A stretch of 64,000 nt of DNA from Amblyomma americanum. Its lineage: Eukaryota; Arthropoda; Arachnida; Ixodida; Ixodidae. Below the pieces are notes generated by a model. It saw only the letters and a program-made list of their open reading frames with translations, was not told the DNA's origin and ran no database searches. Within the stretch, counting starts at the first letter, position 1. Every line of letters begins with the position of its first letter. The stretch is from the NCBI RefSeq assembly GCF_052857255.1, contig NC_135504.1:148082121-148146120 (forward strand), in the 5' to 3' direction. Positions 25,251-36,430 of the stretch are shown here, one piece after another. Made by a program: the position numbers and the translations under genes.

Positions 25251-26400
25251 ATTTAGCTCATCTCGGTCTAAAACAGCTTGTTTCGTTGTATTAAGCACGA
25301 ATACATGCTTTTCGCGCAGTTATAAGAGAAAAATTTTTGACGCGTATCAGAGGAACACTTGTAAAACCGATGTGTTGTGATTTAGCTCGCTTCGGTGTAA
25401 AACAGCTTGTTTCGTTGTATTAAGCACGAATACATGCTTTTCGCGCAGTTAAAAGACGCGTATCACATGGACACTTGTAAAACCGATGTGTTCAGATCTA
25501 GCTCGATTTGGTCTAAAACAGCTTGTTTCGTTGTATTAAGCACGAATACATGCTTTTCGCGCAGTTCTAAGAGAAAAAGTTTTGACGCCTATCACACGGA
25601 CACTTGTAAAACCGATGTGTTCAGATCTAGCTCGTTTTGTTCTAAAACAGCTTGTTCCGTTGTATTAAGCACGAATACATGCTTTTCGCGCAGTTATAAG
25701 TGAAAAAGTTTTGACGCGTATCAGAGGAACACTTGCAAAACCGATGTGTTGTGATTTAGGTCGTTTCGGTCTAAAACAGCTTGTTTCGTTGTATTAAGCA
25801 CGAATACATGCTTTTCGCGCAGTTGTGAGAAAAAGTTTTGACGCGTGTCACAGGGACACTTGTAAAACCGATGTGTTCAGATCTAGCTCGTTTTGGTCTA
25901 AAACAGCTTGTTTGTGATTTAGCTCGTTTCGGTCTAAACAGCTTGTTTCGTTGTATTAAGCAAGAATACATGCTTTTCGCGCAGTCACAAGAGAAAAAGT
26001 TTTGACGCGTGTCACAGGGACACTTGTAAAACCGATGTGTTCAGATTTACCTCGTTTCGGTCTAAAACAGCTTTTTTCGTTGGATTAAGCAAGAATACAT
26101 GCTTTTCGCGCAGTTATAAGAGAAAAAATTTTGACGCGTATCACATGGACACTTGTAAAACCGATGTGTTCAGATCTAGCTCTTTTTGGTCTAAAACAGC
26201 TTGTTTCGTTGTATTAAGTACGAATACAATCTTTTTGCGCAGTTATAAGAGAAAAAGTTTTGACGCGTATCACATGGACACTTTTAAAACCGATGTGTTC
26301 AGATTTAGCTCGTTTCGGTCTAAACTGCTTGTTTCGTTGTATTAAGCACGAATACATGCTTTAGCGCAGTTATAAGAGAAAAAGTTTTGACGCGTATCAC
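25251..26400 (+). repeat. Second copy of the left-edge block
   Basis: Carries the 116-bp short monomer at 25,456 (here 'ttaaaagacgcg') and the 164-bp long monomer at 25,835-25,998. It repeats 1-860 at an offset of 25,250 and itself recurs near 35,970-37,115 at an offset of 10,715-10,717. Confidence 0.85.
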
Positions 26401-27045
26401 ATGGACACTTGTAAAACCGATGTGTTCAGATCTAGCTCATCTAGGTCTAAAACAGCTTGTTTCGTTGTATTAAGCACGAATACATGCTTTTCGCGCAGTT
26501 ATATGAGAAAAAGTTTTGACGCGTGTCACAGGGACACTTGTAAAACCGATGTGTTCAGATTTAGCTCATCTCGGTCTAAAACAGCTAGTTTCGTTGTATT
26601 AAGCACGAATACATGCTTTTCGCGCAGTTATATGAGAAAAAGTTTTGACGCGTATCAGAGGAACACATGTAAAACCGATGTGTTGTGATTTAAATCGTTT
26701 CGGTCTAAAACAGCTTGTTTCGTTGTATTAAGCACGAATACATGCTTTTCGCGCAGTTATAAGAGAAAAAAGTTTTGACGCGTATCACATGGACACATTT
26801 AAAACCGATGTGTTCAGATTTAGCTCGTTTCGGTCTAAAACAGCTTGTTTCGTTCTATTGAGCAAGAATACATGCTTTTCGCGCAGTTATAAGAGAAAAA
26901 GTTTTGACGCGTGTCACAGGGACACTTGTAAAACCGATGTGTTCAGATTTACCTCGTTTCGGACTAAAACAACTTGTTTCGTTGGATAAAGCACGAATAC
27001 ATGCTTTTCGCGCAGTTATAAGAGAAAAAAGTTTTGACGCGTATC
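26401..27045 (+). repeat. Five-monomer cassette P, copy 1
   Basis: About 645 bp. Order: a class A-like unit with 'atctaggtct' and 'gttatatgag', a class A unit, a class B unit with 'gatttaaatcg', a unit with 'cgttctattgagc', and a class D unit with 'cgttggataaagc'. The last three marks are rare in the window and identify the cassette. Confidence 0.82.
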
Positions 27046-27690
27046 ACATGGACACATTTAAAACCGGTGTGTTCAGATTTAGCTCGTTTCGGTCTAAAAC
27101 AGCTTGTTTTGTTGTATTAAGCAAGAATACATGCTTTTCGCGCAGTTATAAGAGAAAAAGTTTTGACGCGTTTCACAGGGACACTTGTAAAACCGATGTG
27201 TTCAGATTTAGCTCGTTTCGGTCTAAAACAACTTGTTTCGTTGTATTAAGCATGAATACATGCTTTTAGCGCAGTTATAAGAGAAGAAGTTTTGACGCGT
27301 ATCACATGGACACTTGTAAAACCGATGTGTTCAGATCTAGCTCGTTTTGGTCTAAAACAGCTTGTTTCGTTGTATTAAGCACGAATACATGCTTTTCGCG
27401 CTGTTATAAGAGAAAAAGTTTTGACGCGTATCAGAGGAAGACTTGTAAAACCGATGTGTTCAGATCTAGCTCGTTTCGGTCTAAAACAGCTTGTTTCGTT
27501 GTATTAAGCACGAATACATGCTCTTAGCGCAGTTATAAGAGAAAAAGTTCCGACGCGTATCACATGGACACTTGTAAATCCGATATGTTCAGATCTAGCT
27601 CATCTCGGTCTAAAACAGCTAGTTTCGTTGTATTAAGCAAGAATACATGCTTTTCGCGCAGTTATAAGAGAAAAAGTTCTGATGCGTATT
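27046..27690 (+). repeat. Five-monomer cassette Q, copy 1
   Basis: About 645 bp, marked by 'aaaccggtgtgttcag', 'aagcatgaatac', 'gagaagaagttttg', 'cgcgctgttataag', 'gttccgacgcg' and 'taaatccgatatg'. It is also related to about 1,916-2,560 near the left edge. Confidence 0.82.
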
Positions 27691-28334
27691 AGAGGGACTT
27701 GTAAAACCGATGTGTTCAGATTTAGCTCATCTCGGTCTAAAACAGCTTGTTTCGTTGTATTAAGCACGAATACATGCTTTTCGCGCAGTTATATGAGAAA
27801 AAGTTTTGACGCGTGTCACAGGGACACTTGTAAAACCGATGTGTTCAGATTTAGCTCATCTCGGTCTAAAACAGCTAGTTTCGTTGTATTAAGCACGAAT
27901 ACATGCTTTTCGCGCAGTTATATGAGAAAAAGTTTTGACGCGTATCAGAGGAACACATGTAAAACCGATGTGTTGTGATTTAAATCGTTTCGGTCTAAAA
28001 CAGCTTGTTTCGTTGTATTAAGCACGAATACATGCTTTTCGCGCAGTTATAAGAGAAAAAAGTTTTGACGCGTATCACATGGACACATTTAAAACCGATG
28101 TGTTCAGATTTAGCTCGTTTCGGTCTAAAACAGCTTGTTTCGTTCTATTGAGCAAGAATACATGCTTTTCGCGCAGTTATAAGAGAAAAAGTTTTGACGC
28201 GTGTCACAGGGACACTTGTAAAACCGATGTGTTCAGATTTACCTCGTTTCGGACTAAAACAACTTGTTTCGTTGGATAAAGCACGAATACATGCTTTTCG
28301 CGCAGTTATAAGAGAAAAAGTTCTGATGCGTATT
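27691..28334 (+). repeat. Five-monomer cassette P, copy 2
   Basis: Repeats cassette P 1,290 bp after its first copy, with the same 'gatttaaatcg', 'ctattgagc' and 'ggataaagc' marks. The first unit has 'atctcggtct' where copies 1 and 3 have 'atctaggtct'. Confidence 0.82.
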
Positions 28335-28978
28335 AGAGGGACTTGTAAAACCGATGTGTTCAGATCTAGCTCATCTAGGTCTAAAACAGCTTGTTTCGTT
28401 GTATTAAGCACGAATACATGCTTTTCGCGCAGTTATATGAGAAAAAGTTTTGACGCGTGTCACAGGGACACTTGTAAAACCGATGTGTTCAGATTTAGCT
28501 CATCTCGGTCTAAAACAGCTAGTTTCGTTGTATTAAGCACGAATACATGCTTTTCGCGCAGTTATATGAGAAAAAGTTTTGACGCGTATCAGAGGAACAC
28601 ATGTAAAACCGATGTGTTGTGATTTAAATCGTTTCGGTCTAAAACAGCTTGTTTCGTTGTATTAAGCACGAATACATGCTTTTCGCGCAGTTATAAGAGA
28701 AAAAAGTTTTGACGCGTATCACATGGACACATTTAAAACCGATGTGTTCAGATTTAGCTCGTTTCGGTCTAAAACAGCTTGTTTCGTTCTATTGAGCAAG
28801 AATACATGCTTTTCGCGCAGTTATAAGAGAAAAAGTTTTGACGCGTGTCACAGGGACACTTGTAAAACCGATGTGTTCAGATTTACCTCGTTTCGGACTA
28901 AAACAACTTGTTTCGTTGGATAAAGCACGAATACATGCTTTTCGCGCAGTTATAAGAGAAAAAAGTTTTGACGCGTAT
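28335..28978 (+). repeat. Five-monomer cassette P, copy 3
   Basis: Follows copy 2 directly at an offset of 644 bp. The join between copies 2 and 3 carries the 'gttctgatgcgtattagagg' unit seen at the end of cassette Q, so the duplication boundary lies inside that monomer. Confidence 0.82.
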
Positions 28979-29624
28979 CACATGGACACATTTAAAACCG
29001 GTGTGTTCAGATTTAGCTCGTTTCGGTCTAAAACAGCTTGTTTTGTTGTATTAAGCAAGAATACATGCTTTTCGCGCAGTTATAAGAGAAAAAGTTTTGA
29101 CGCGTTTCACAGGGACACTTGTAAAACCGATGTGTTCAGATTTAGCTCGTTTCGGTCTAAAACAACTTGTTTCGTTGTATTAAGCATGAATACATGCTTT
29201 TAGCGCAGTTATAAGAGAAGAAGTTTTGACGCGTATCACATGGACACTTGTAAAACCGATGTGTTCAGATCTAGCTCGTTTTGGTCTAAAACAGCTTGTT
29301 TCGTTGTATTAAGCACGAATACATGCTTTTCGCGCTGTTATAAGAGAAAAAGTTTTGACGCGTATCAGAGGAAGACTTGTAAAACCGATGTGTTCAGATC
29401 TAGCTCGTTTCGGTCTAAAACAGCTTGTTTCGTTGTATTAAGCACGAATACATGCTCTTAGCGCAGTTATAAGAGAAAAAGTTCCGACGCGTATCACATG
29501 GACACTTGTAAATCCGATATGTTCAGATCTAGCTCATCTCGGTCTAAAACAGCTAGTTTCGTTGTATTAAGCAAGAATACATGCTTTTCGCGCAGTTATA
29601 AGAGAAAAAGTTCTGATGCGTATT
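28979..29624 (+). repeat. Five-monomer cassette Q, copy 2
   Basis: Repeats 27,046-27,690 at an offset of 1,934 bp, keeping 'gttccgacgcg' and 'taaatccgatatg'. After it the monomer order changes to class C and the cassettes stop. Confidence 0.82.
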
Positions 29625-32040
29625 AGAGGGACTTGTAAAACCGATGTGTTCAGATTTAGCTCATCTCGGTCTAAAACAGCTTGTTTCGTTGTATTAAGCA
29701 CGAATACATGCTTTTCGCGCAGTTATAAGAGAAAACGTTTTGACGCGTATCACGTGGATACTTGTAAAACCGATGTGTTTAGATATAGCTCGTTTTGGTA
29801 TAAAACCGCTTGTTTCGTTGTTTTAAGCAAGAATACGTGCTTTTCGCGTAGTTAGAGAAGAAAAAGTTTTGACGCGTTACACAGGGACACTTGTAAAACC
29901 GATGGTTCAGATTTAGCTCGTTTCGGTCTAAAACAGCTTGTTTCGTTATTAAGCACGAATACATGCTTTTAGCGCAGTTATAAGAGAAAAAGTTTTGACG
30001 CGTATCACATGGACACTTGTAAAACCGATGTGTTCAGATCTAGCTCATCTCGGTCTAAAACAGCTTGTTTCGTTGTATTAAGCACGAATACATGCTTTTC
30101 GCGCAGTTATAAGAGAAAAAGTTTTGACGCGTGTCACAGGGACACTTGTAAACCGATGTGTTCAGATTTAGCTCATCTCGGTCTAAAACAGCTAGTTTCG
30201 TTGTATTAAGCACGATACATGCTTTTCGCGCAGTTATATGAGAAAAAGTTTTGACGCGTATCAGAGGAACACATGTAAAACCGATGTGTTGTGATTTAGC
30301 GCGTTTCGGTCTAAAACAGCTTGTTTCGTTGTATTAAGCACGAATGCATGCTTTTCGCGCAGTTATAAGAGAAAAAGTTTTGACGCGTATCACATGGACA
30401 CTTCTAAAACCGACGTGTTCAGATCTTGCTCGTTTTGGTCTAAAACAGCTTGTTTTGTTGTATTAAGCACAAATAGATGCTTTTCGCGCAGTTATAAGAG
30501 AAAAAGTTTTGACGCGTATCACATGGACACATTTAAAACCGATGTGTTCAGATTTAGCTCGTTTCGGTCTGAAACAGCTTGTTTCGTTGTATTAAGCAAG
30601 AATACATGCTTTTCGCGCAGTTATAAGAGAAAAAGTTTTGACGCGTATCACGTGGATACTTGTAAAACCGATGTGTTTAGATATAGCTCGTTTTGGTATA
30701 AAACAGCTTGTTTCGTTGTTTTAAGCACGAATACGTGCTTTTCGCGTAGTTATAGAAGAAAAAGTTTTGACGCGTATCAGAGGAAAACTTTAAAACCGAT
30801 GTTTTGTGATTTAGCTCGTTTCGGTCTAAAACAGCTTGTTTCGTTGTATTAAGCAAGAATACATGCTTTTCGCGCAGTTATAAGAGAAAAAGTTTTGACG
30901 CGTGCCACAGGGACACTTGTAAAACCGATGTGTTCAGATTTACCTCGTTTCGGACTAAAACAGCTTGTTTCGTTGGATTAAGCACGAATACATGCTTTTC
31001 GCGCAGTTATAAGAGAAAAAAGTTTTGACGCGCATCACATGGACACATATAAAACCGATGTGTTCAAATTTAGCTCGTTTCGGTCTAAAACAACTTGTTT
31101 CGTTGTATTAAGCACGAATACATGCTTTTAGCGCAGTTATAAGAGAAGAAGTTTTGAAGCGTATCACATGGACACTTGTAAAACCGATGTGTTCAGATCT
31201 AGCTCGTTTTGGTCTAAAACCGCTTGTTTCGTTGTATTAAGAACGAATACATGCTTTTCGCGCAGTTATAAGAGAAAAAGTTTTGGCGCGTATCAGAGGA
31301 AGACTTGTAAAACCGATGTGTTCAGATCTAGCTCGTTTCGGTCTAAAACAGCTTGTTTCGTTGTATTAAGCACGAATACATGCTCTTAGCGCAGTTATAA
31401 GAGAAAAAGTTTCGACGCGTATCACATGGACACTTGTAAAACCGATGTGTTCAAATCTAGCTCGTTTTGGTCTAAAACAGCTTGTTTCGTTGTATTAAGC
31501 AAGAATACAATGCTTTTCGTGCAGTTATAGGAGAAAAAGTTTTGACGCGTTTCACAGGGACACTTGTAAAACCGATGTGTTAAGATTTAGCTTGTTTCGG
31601 TCTAAAACAACTTGTTTCGTTGTATTAAGCACGAATACATGCTTTTCGCGCAGTTATAGGAGAAAAAGTTTTGACGCGTATCACGTGGATACTTGTAAAA
31701 CCGATGTGTTTAGATATAGCTCGTTTTGGTATAAAACCGCTTGTTTCGTTGTTTTAAGCAAGAATACGTGCTTTTCGCGTAGTTATAGAAGAAAAAGTTT
31801 TGACGCGTTTCACAGGGACACATTTAAAACCGATGTGTCTAGATTTAGCTCGTTTCGGTCTAAAACAGCTTGTTTCGTTGTATTAAGCACGAATACATGC
31901 TTTTCGCGCAGTTATAAGAGAAAAAGTTTTGACGCCTATCACATGGACACTTGTAAAACCGATGTGTTCAGATCTAGCTCGTTTTGGTCTAAAACAGCTT
32001 GTTTCGTTGTATTAAGCACGAATACATGCTTTTCGCGCAG
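29625..32040 (+). repeat. Satellite block related to 32.5-34.3 kb
   Basis: From about 30,300 the order matches 32,490 onward, first at an offset of 2,194 bp and then at 2,323 bp, so one monomer (129 bp) was gained or lost between the two. Local one-base losses, such as 'gtaaaccgatg' near 30,150 and 'cacgatacatgc' near 30,212, are private to this copy. Confidence 0.78.
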
Positions 32041-32298
32041 TTATAAGAGAAAAAGTTTTGACGCGTGTCACAGGGACACTTGTAAAACCGATGTGTTCAG
32101 ATTTAGCTCATCTCGGTCTAAAACAGCTAGTTTCGTTGTATTAAGCACGAATACATGCTTTTCGCCCAGTTATATGAGAAAAAGTTTTGACGCGTATCAG
32201 AGGAACACATGTAAAACCGATGTGTTGTGATTTAGCTCGTTTTGGTCTAAAACAGCTTGTTTCGTTGTATTAAGCACGAATACATGCTTTTCGCGCAG
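32041..32298 (+). repeat. 258-bp two-monomer tandem duplication, first copy
   Basis: A class A unit with the rare 'tcgcccagttatatgag' followed by a class B unit. The pair is repeated directly after itself. This copy has 'agctcgttttgg' in the class B unit. Confidence 0.82.
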
Positions 32299-32556
32299 TT
32301 ATAAGAGAAAAAGTTTTGACGCGTGTCACAGGGACACTTGTAAAACCGATGTGTTCAGATTTAGCTCATCTCGGTCTAAAACAGCTAGTTTCGTTGTATT
32401 AAGCACGAATACATGCTTTTCGCCCAGTTATATGAGAAAAAGTTTTGACGCGTATCAGAGGAACACATGTAAAACCGATGTGTTGTGATTTAGCTCGTTT
32501 CGGTCTAAAACAGCTTGTTTCGTTGTATTAAGCACGAATGCATGCTTTTCGCGCAG
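32299..32556 (+). repeat. 258-bp two-monomer tandem duplication, second copy
   Basis: Same pair of units including 'tcgcccag', but with 'agctcgtttcgg' in the class B unit and 'gaatgcatgc' near its end. The pair also appears near 39,406-39,663, so it belongs to the larger block that was copied there. Confidence 0.8.
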
Positions 32557-35500
32557 TTATAAGAGAAAAAGTTTTGACGCGTATCACATGGACACTTCTA
32601 AAACCGATGTGTTCAGATCTTGCTCGTTTTGGTCTAAAACAGCTTGTTTTGTTGTATTAAGCACAAATAGATGCTTTTCGCGCAGTTATAAGAGAAAAAG
32701 TTTTGACGCGTATCACATGGACACATTTAAAACCGATGTGTTCAGATTTAGCTCGTTTCGGTCTGAAACAGCTTGTTTCGTTGTATTAAGCAAGAATACA
32801 TGCTTTTCGCGCAGTTATGAGAGAAAAAGTTTTGACGCGTTTCACAGGGACACTTGTAAAACCGATGTGTTCAGATTTAGCTCGTTTCGGTCTAAAACAA
32901 CTTGTTTCGTTGTATTAAGCACGAATACGTGCTTTTCGCGCAGTTATAAGAGAAAAAGTTTTGACGCGTATCACGTGGATACTTGTAAAACCGATGTGTT
33001 TAGATATAGCTCGTTTTGGTACAAAACAGCTTGTTTCGTTGTTTTAAGCACGAATACGTGCTTTTCGCGTAGTTATAGAAGAAAAAGTTTTGACGCGTAT
33101 CAGAGGAAAACTTTAAAACCGATGTTTTGTGATTTAGCTCGTTTCGGTCTAAAACAGCTTGTTTCGTTGTATTAAGCAAGAATACATGCTTTTCGCGCAG
33201 TTATAAGAGAAAAAGTTTTGACGCGTGTCACAGGGACACTTGTAAAACCGATGTGTTCAGATTTACCTCGTTTCGGACTAAAACAGCTTGTTTCGTTGGA
33301 TTAAGCACGAATACATGCTTTTCGCGCAGTTATAAGAGAAAAAAGTTTTGACGCGTGTCACATGGACACATTTAAAACCGATGTGTTCAGATTTAGCTCG
33401 TTTCGGTCTAAAACAACTTGTTTTGTTGTATTAGGCACGAATACATGCTTTTAGCGCAGTTATAAGAGAAGAAGTTTTGAAGCGTATCACATGGACACTT
33501 GTAAAACCCATGTGTTCAGATCTAGCTCGTTTTGGTCTAAAACAGCTTGTTTCGTTGCATTAAGAACTAATACATGCTTTTCGCGCAGTTATAAGAGAAA
33601 AAGTTTTGACGCGTATCAGAGGAAGACTTGTAAAACCGATGTGTTCAGATCTAGCTCGTTTCGGTCTAAAACAGCTTGTTTCGTTGTATTAAGCACGAAT
33701 ACATGCTCTTAGCGCAGTTATAAGAGAAAAAGTTTCGACGCGTATCACATGGACACTTGTAAAACCGATGTGTTCAAATCTAGCTCGTTTTGGTCTAAAA
33801 CAGCTTGTTTCGTTGTATTAAGCAAGAATACAATGCTTTTCGTGCAGTTATAGGAGAAAAAGTTTTGACGCGTTTCACAGGGACACTTGTAAAACCGATG
33901 TGTTCAGATTTAGCTCGTTTCGGTCTAAAACAACTTGTTTCGTTGTATTAAGCACAAATACATGCTTTTCGCGCAGTTATAAGAGAAAAAGTTTTGACGC
34001 GTATCACGTGGATACTTGTAAAACCGATGTGTTTAGATATAGCTCGTTTTGGTATAAAACCGCTTGTTTCGTTGTTTTAAGCAAGAATACGTGCTTTTCG
34101 CGTAGTTATAAAAGAAAAAGTTTTGACGCGTTTCACAGGGACACATTTAAAACCGATGTGTCTAGATTTAGCTCGTTTCGGTCTAAAACAGCTTGTTTCG
34201 TTGTATTAAGCACGAATACATGTTTTCGCGCAGTTAAAAGAGAAAAAGTTTTGACGCCTATCACATGGACACTTGTAAAACCGAAGGTTCAGATTTAGCT
34301 CGTTTCGGTCTAAAACAGCTTGTTTCGTTGTATTAAGCACGAATACGGGCTTTTAGCGCAGTTATAAGAGAAAAAGTTTTGACGCGTATCACATGGACAC
34401 TTGTAAAACCGATGTGTTCAGATCTAGCTCATCTCGGTCTAAAACAGCTTGTTTCGTTGTATTAAGCACGAATACATGCTTTTCGCGCAGTTATAAGAGA
34501 AAAAGATTTGACGCGTGTCACAGGGACACTTGTAAAATCGATGTGTTCAGATTTAGCTCATCTCGGTCTAAAACAGCTAGTTTCGTTGTATTAAGCACGA
34601 ATACATGCTTTTCGCGCAGTTATATGAGAAAAAGTTTTGACGCGTATCAGAGGAACACTGTAAAACCGATGTGTTGTGATTTAGCTCGTTTCGGTCTAAA
34701 ACAGCTTGTTTTGTTGTATTAAGCACAAATAGATGCTTTTCGCGCAGTTATAAGAGAAAAAGTTTTGACGCGTATCACATGGACACATTTAAAACCGATG
34801 TGTTCAGATTTAGCTCGTTTCGGTCTGAAACAGCTTGTTTCGTTGTATTAAGCAAGAATACATGCTTTTCGCGCAGTTATAAGAGAAAAAGTTTTGACGC
34901 GTTTCACAGGGACACTTGTAAAACCGATGTGTTCAGATTTAGCTCGTTTCGGCCTAAAACAACTTGTTTCGTTGTATTAAGCACGAATACGTGCTTTTCG
35001 CGCAGTTATAAGAGAAAACGTTTTGACGCGTATCACGTGGATACTTGTAAAACCGATGTGTTTAGATATAGCTCGTTTTGGTATAAAACAGCTTGTTTCG
35101 TTGTTTTAAGCACGAATACGTGCTTTTCGCGTAGTTAGAGAAGAAAAAGTTTTGACGCGTATCAGAGGAAAACTTTAAAACCGATATTTTGTGATTTAGC
35201 TCGTTTCGATCTAAAACAGCTTGTTTCGTTGTATTAAGCAAGAATACATGCTTTTCGCGCAGTTATAAGAGAAAAAGTTTTGACGCGTGTCACAGGGACA
35301 CTTGTAAAACCGATTTGTTCAGATTTACCTCGTTTCGGACTAAAACAGCTTGTTTCGTTGGATTAAGCACGAATACATGCTGTTCGCGCAGTTATAAGAG
35401 AAAAAGTTTTGACGCGTGTCACAGGGACACTTGTAAAACCGATGTGTTCAGATTTAGCTCATCTCGGTCTAAAACAGCTAGTTTCGTTGTATTAGGCACG

Positions 35501-36430
35501 AATACATGCTTTTCGCGCAGTTATAAGATGAAAAGTTTTGACGCGTATCAGAGGAACACATGTAAAACCGATGTGTTGTGATTTAGCTCGTTTCGGTCTA
35601 AAACAGCTTGTTTCGTTGTATTAAGCACGAATACATGCTTTTCGCGCAGTTATAAGAGAAAAAGTTTTGACGCATGTCACAGGGACACTAGTAAAACCGG
35701 TGTTCAGATTTACCTCGTTTCTGACTAAAACAGCTTGTTTCGTTGTATTAAGCACGAATACATGCTTGTCGCGCAGTTATAAGAGAAAAAGTTTTGACGC
35801 GTATCAGAGGAACACTTGTAAAACCGATGTGTTGTGATTTAGCTCGCTTCGGTCTAAAGCAGCTTGTTTCGTTGTATTAAGCACGAATACATGCTTTTCG
35901 CGCAGTTATAGAAGAAAACGTTTTGACGCCTATTAGAGGGACACTTGTAAAACCGATGTGTTCAGATTTAGCTCATCTCGGTCTAAAACAGCTTGTTTCG
36001 TTGTATTAAGCACGAATACATGCTTTTCGCGCAGTTATAAGAGAAACAGTTTTGACGCGTATCAGAGGAACACTTGTAAAACCGATGTGTTGTGATTTAG
36101 CTCGCTTCGGTCTAAAACAGCTTGTTTCGTTGTATTAAGCACGAATACATGCTTTTCGCGCAGTTATAAGACGCGTATCACATGGACACTTGTAAAACCG
36201 ATGTGTTCAGATCTAGCTCGATTTGGTCTAAAACAGCTTGTTTCGTTGTATTAAGCACGAATACATGCTTTTCGCGCAGTTCTAAGAGAAAAAGTTTTGA
36301 CGCATATCACACGGACACTTGTAAAACCGATGTGTTCAGATCTAGCTCGTTTTGGTCTAAAACAGCTTGTTTCGTTGTATTAAGCACGAATACATGCTTT
36401 TCGCGCAGTTATAAGTGAAAAAGTTTTGAC
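32299..36430 (+). repeat. Large duplicated block, first copy (about 4.1 kb)
   Basis: Matches 39,406-43,022. The offset is 7,107 bp at the left and 6,592 bp from about 33,491 onward, so four monomers differ in between. Around 34,780-35,400 one monomer was gained and later one lost relative to the other copy. Shared private marks include 'cgttgcattaagaactaat', 'taaaatcgatg', 'cggcctaaaacaac', 'tttcgatctaaaac' and 'gagaaacag'. Confidence 0.8.
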
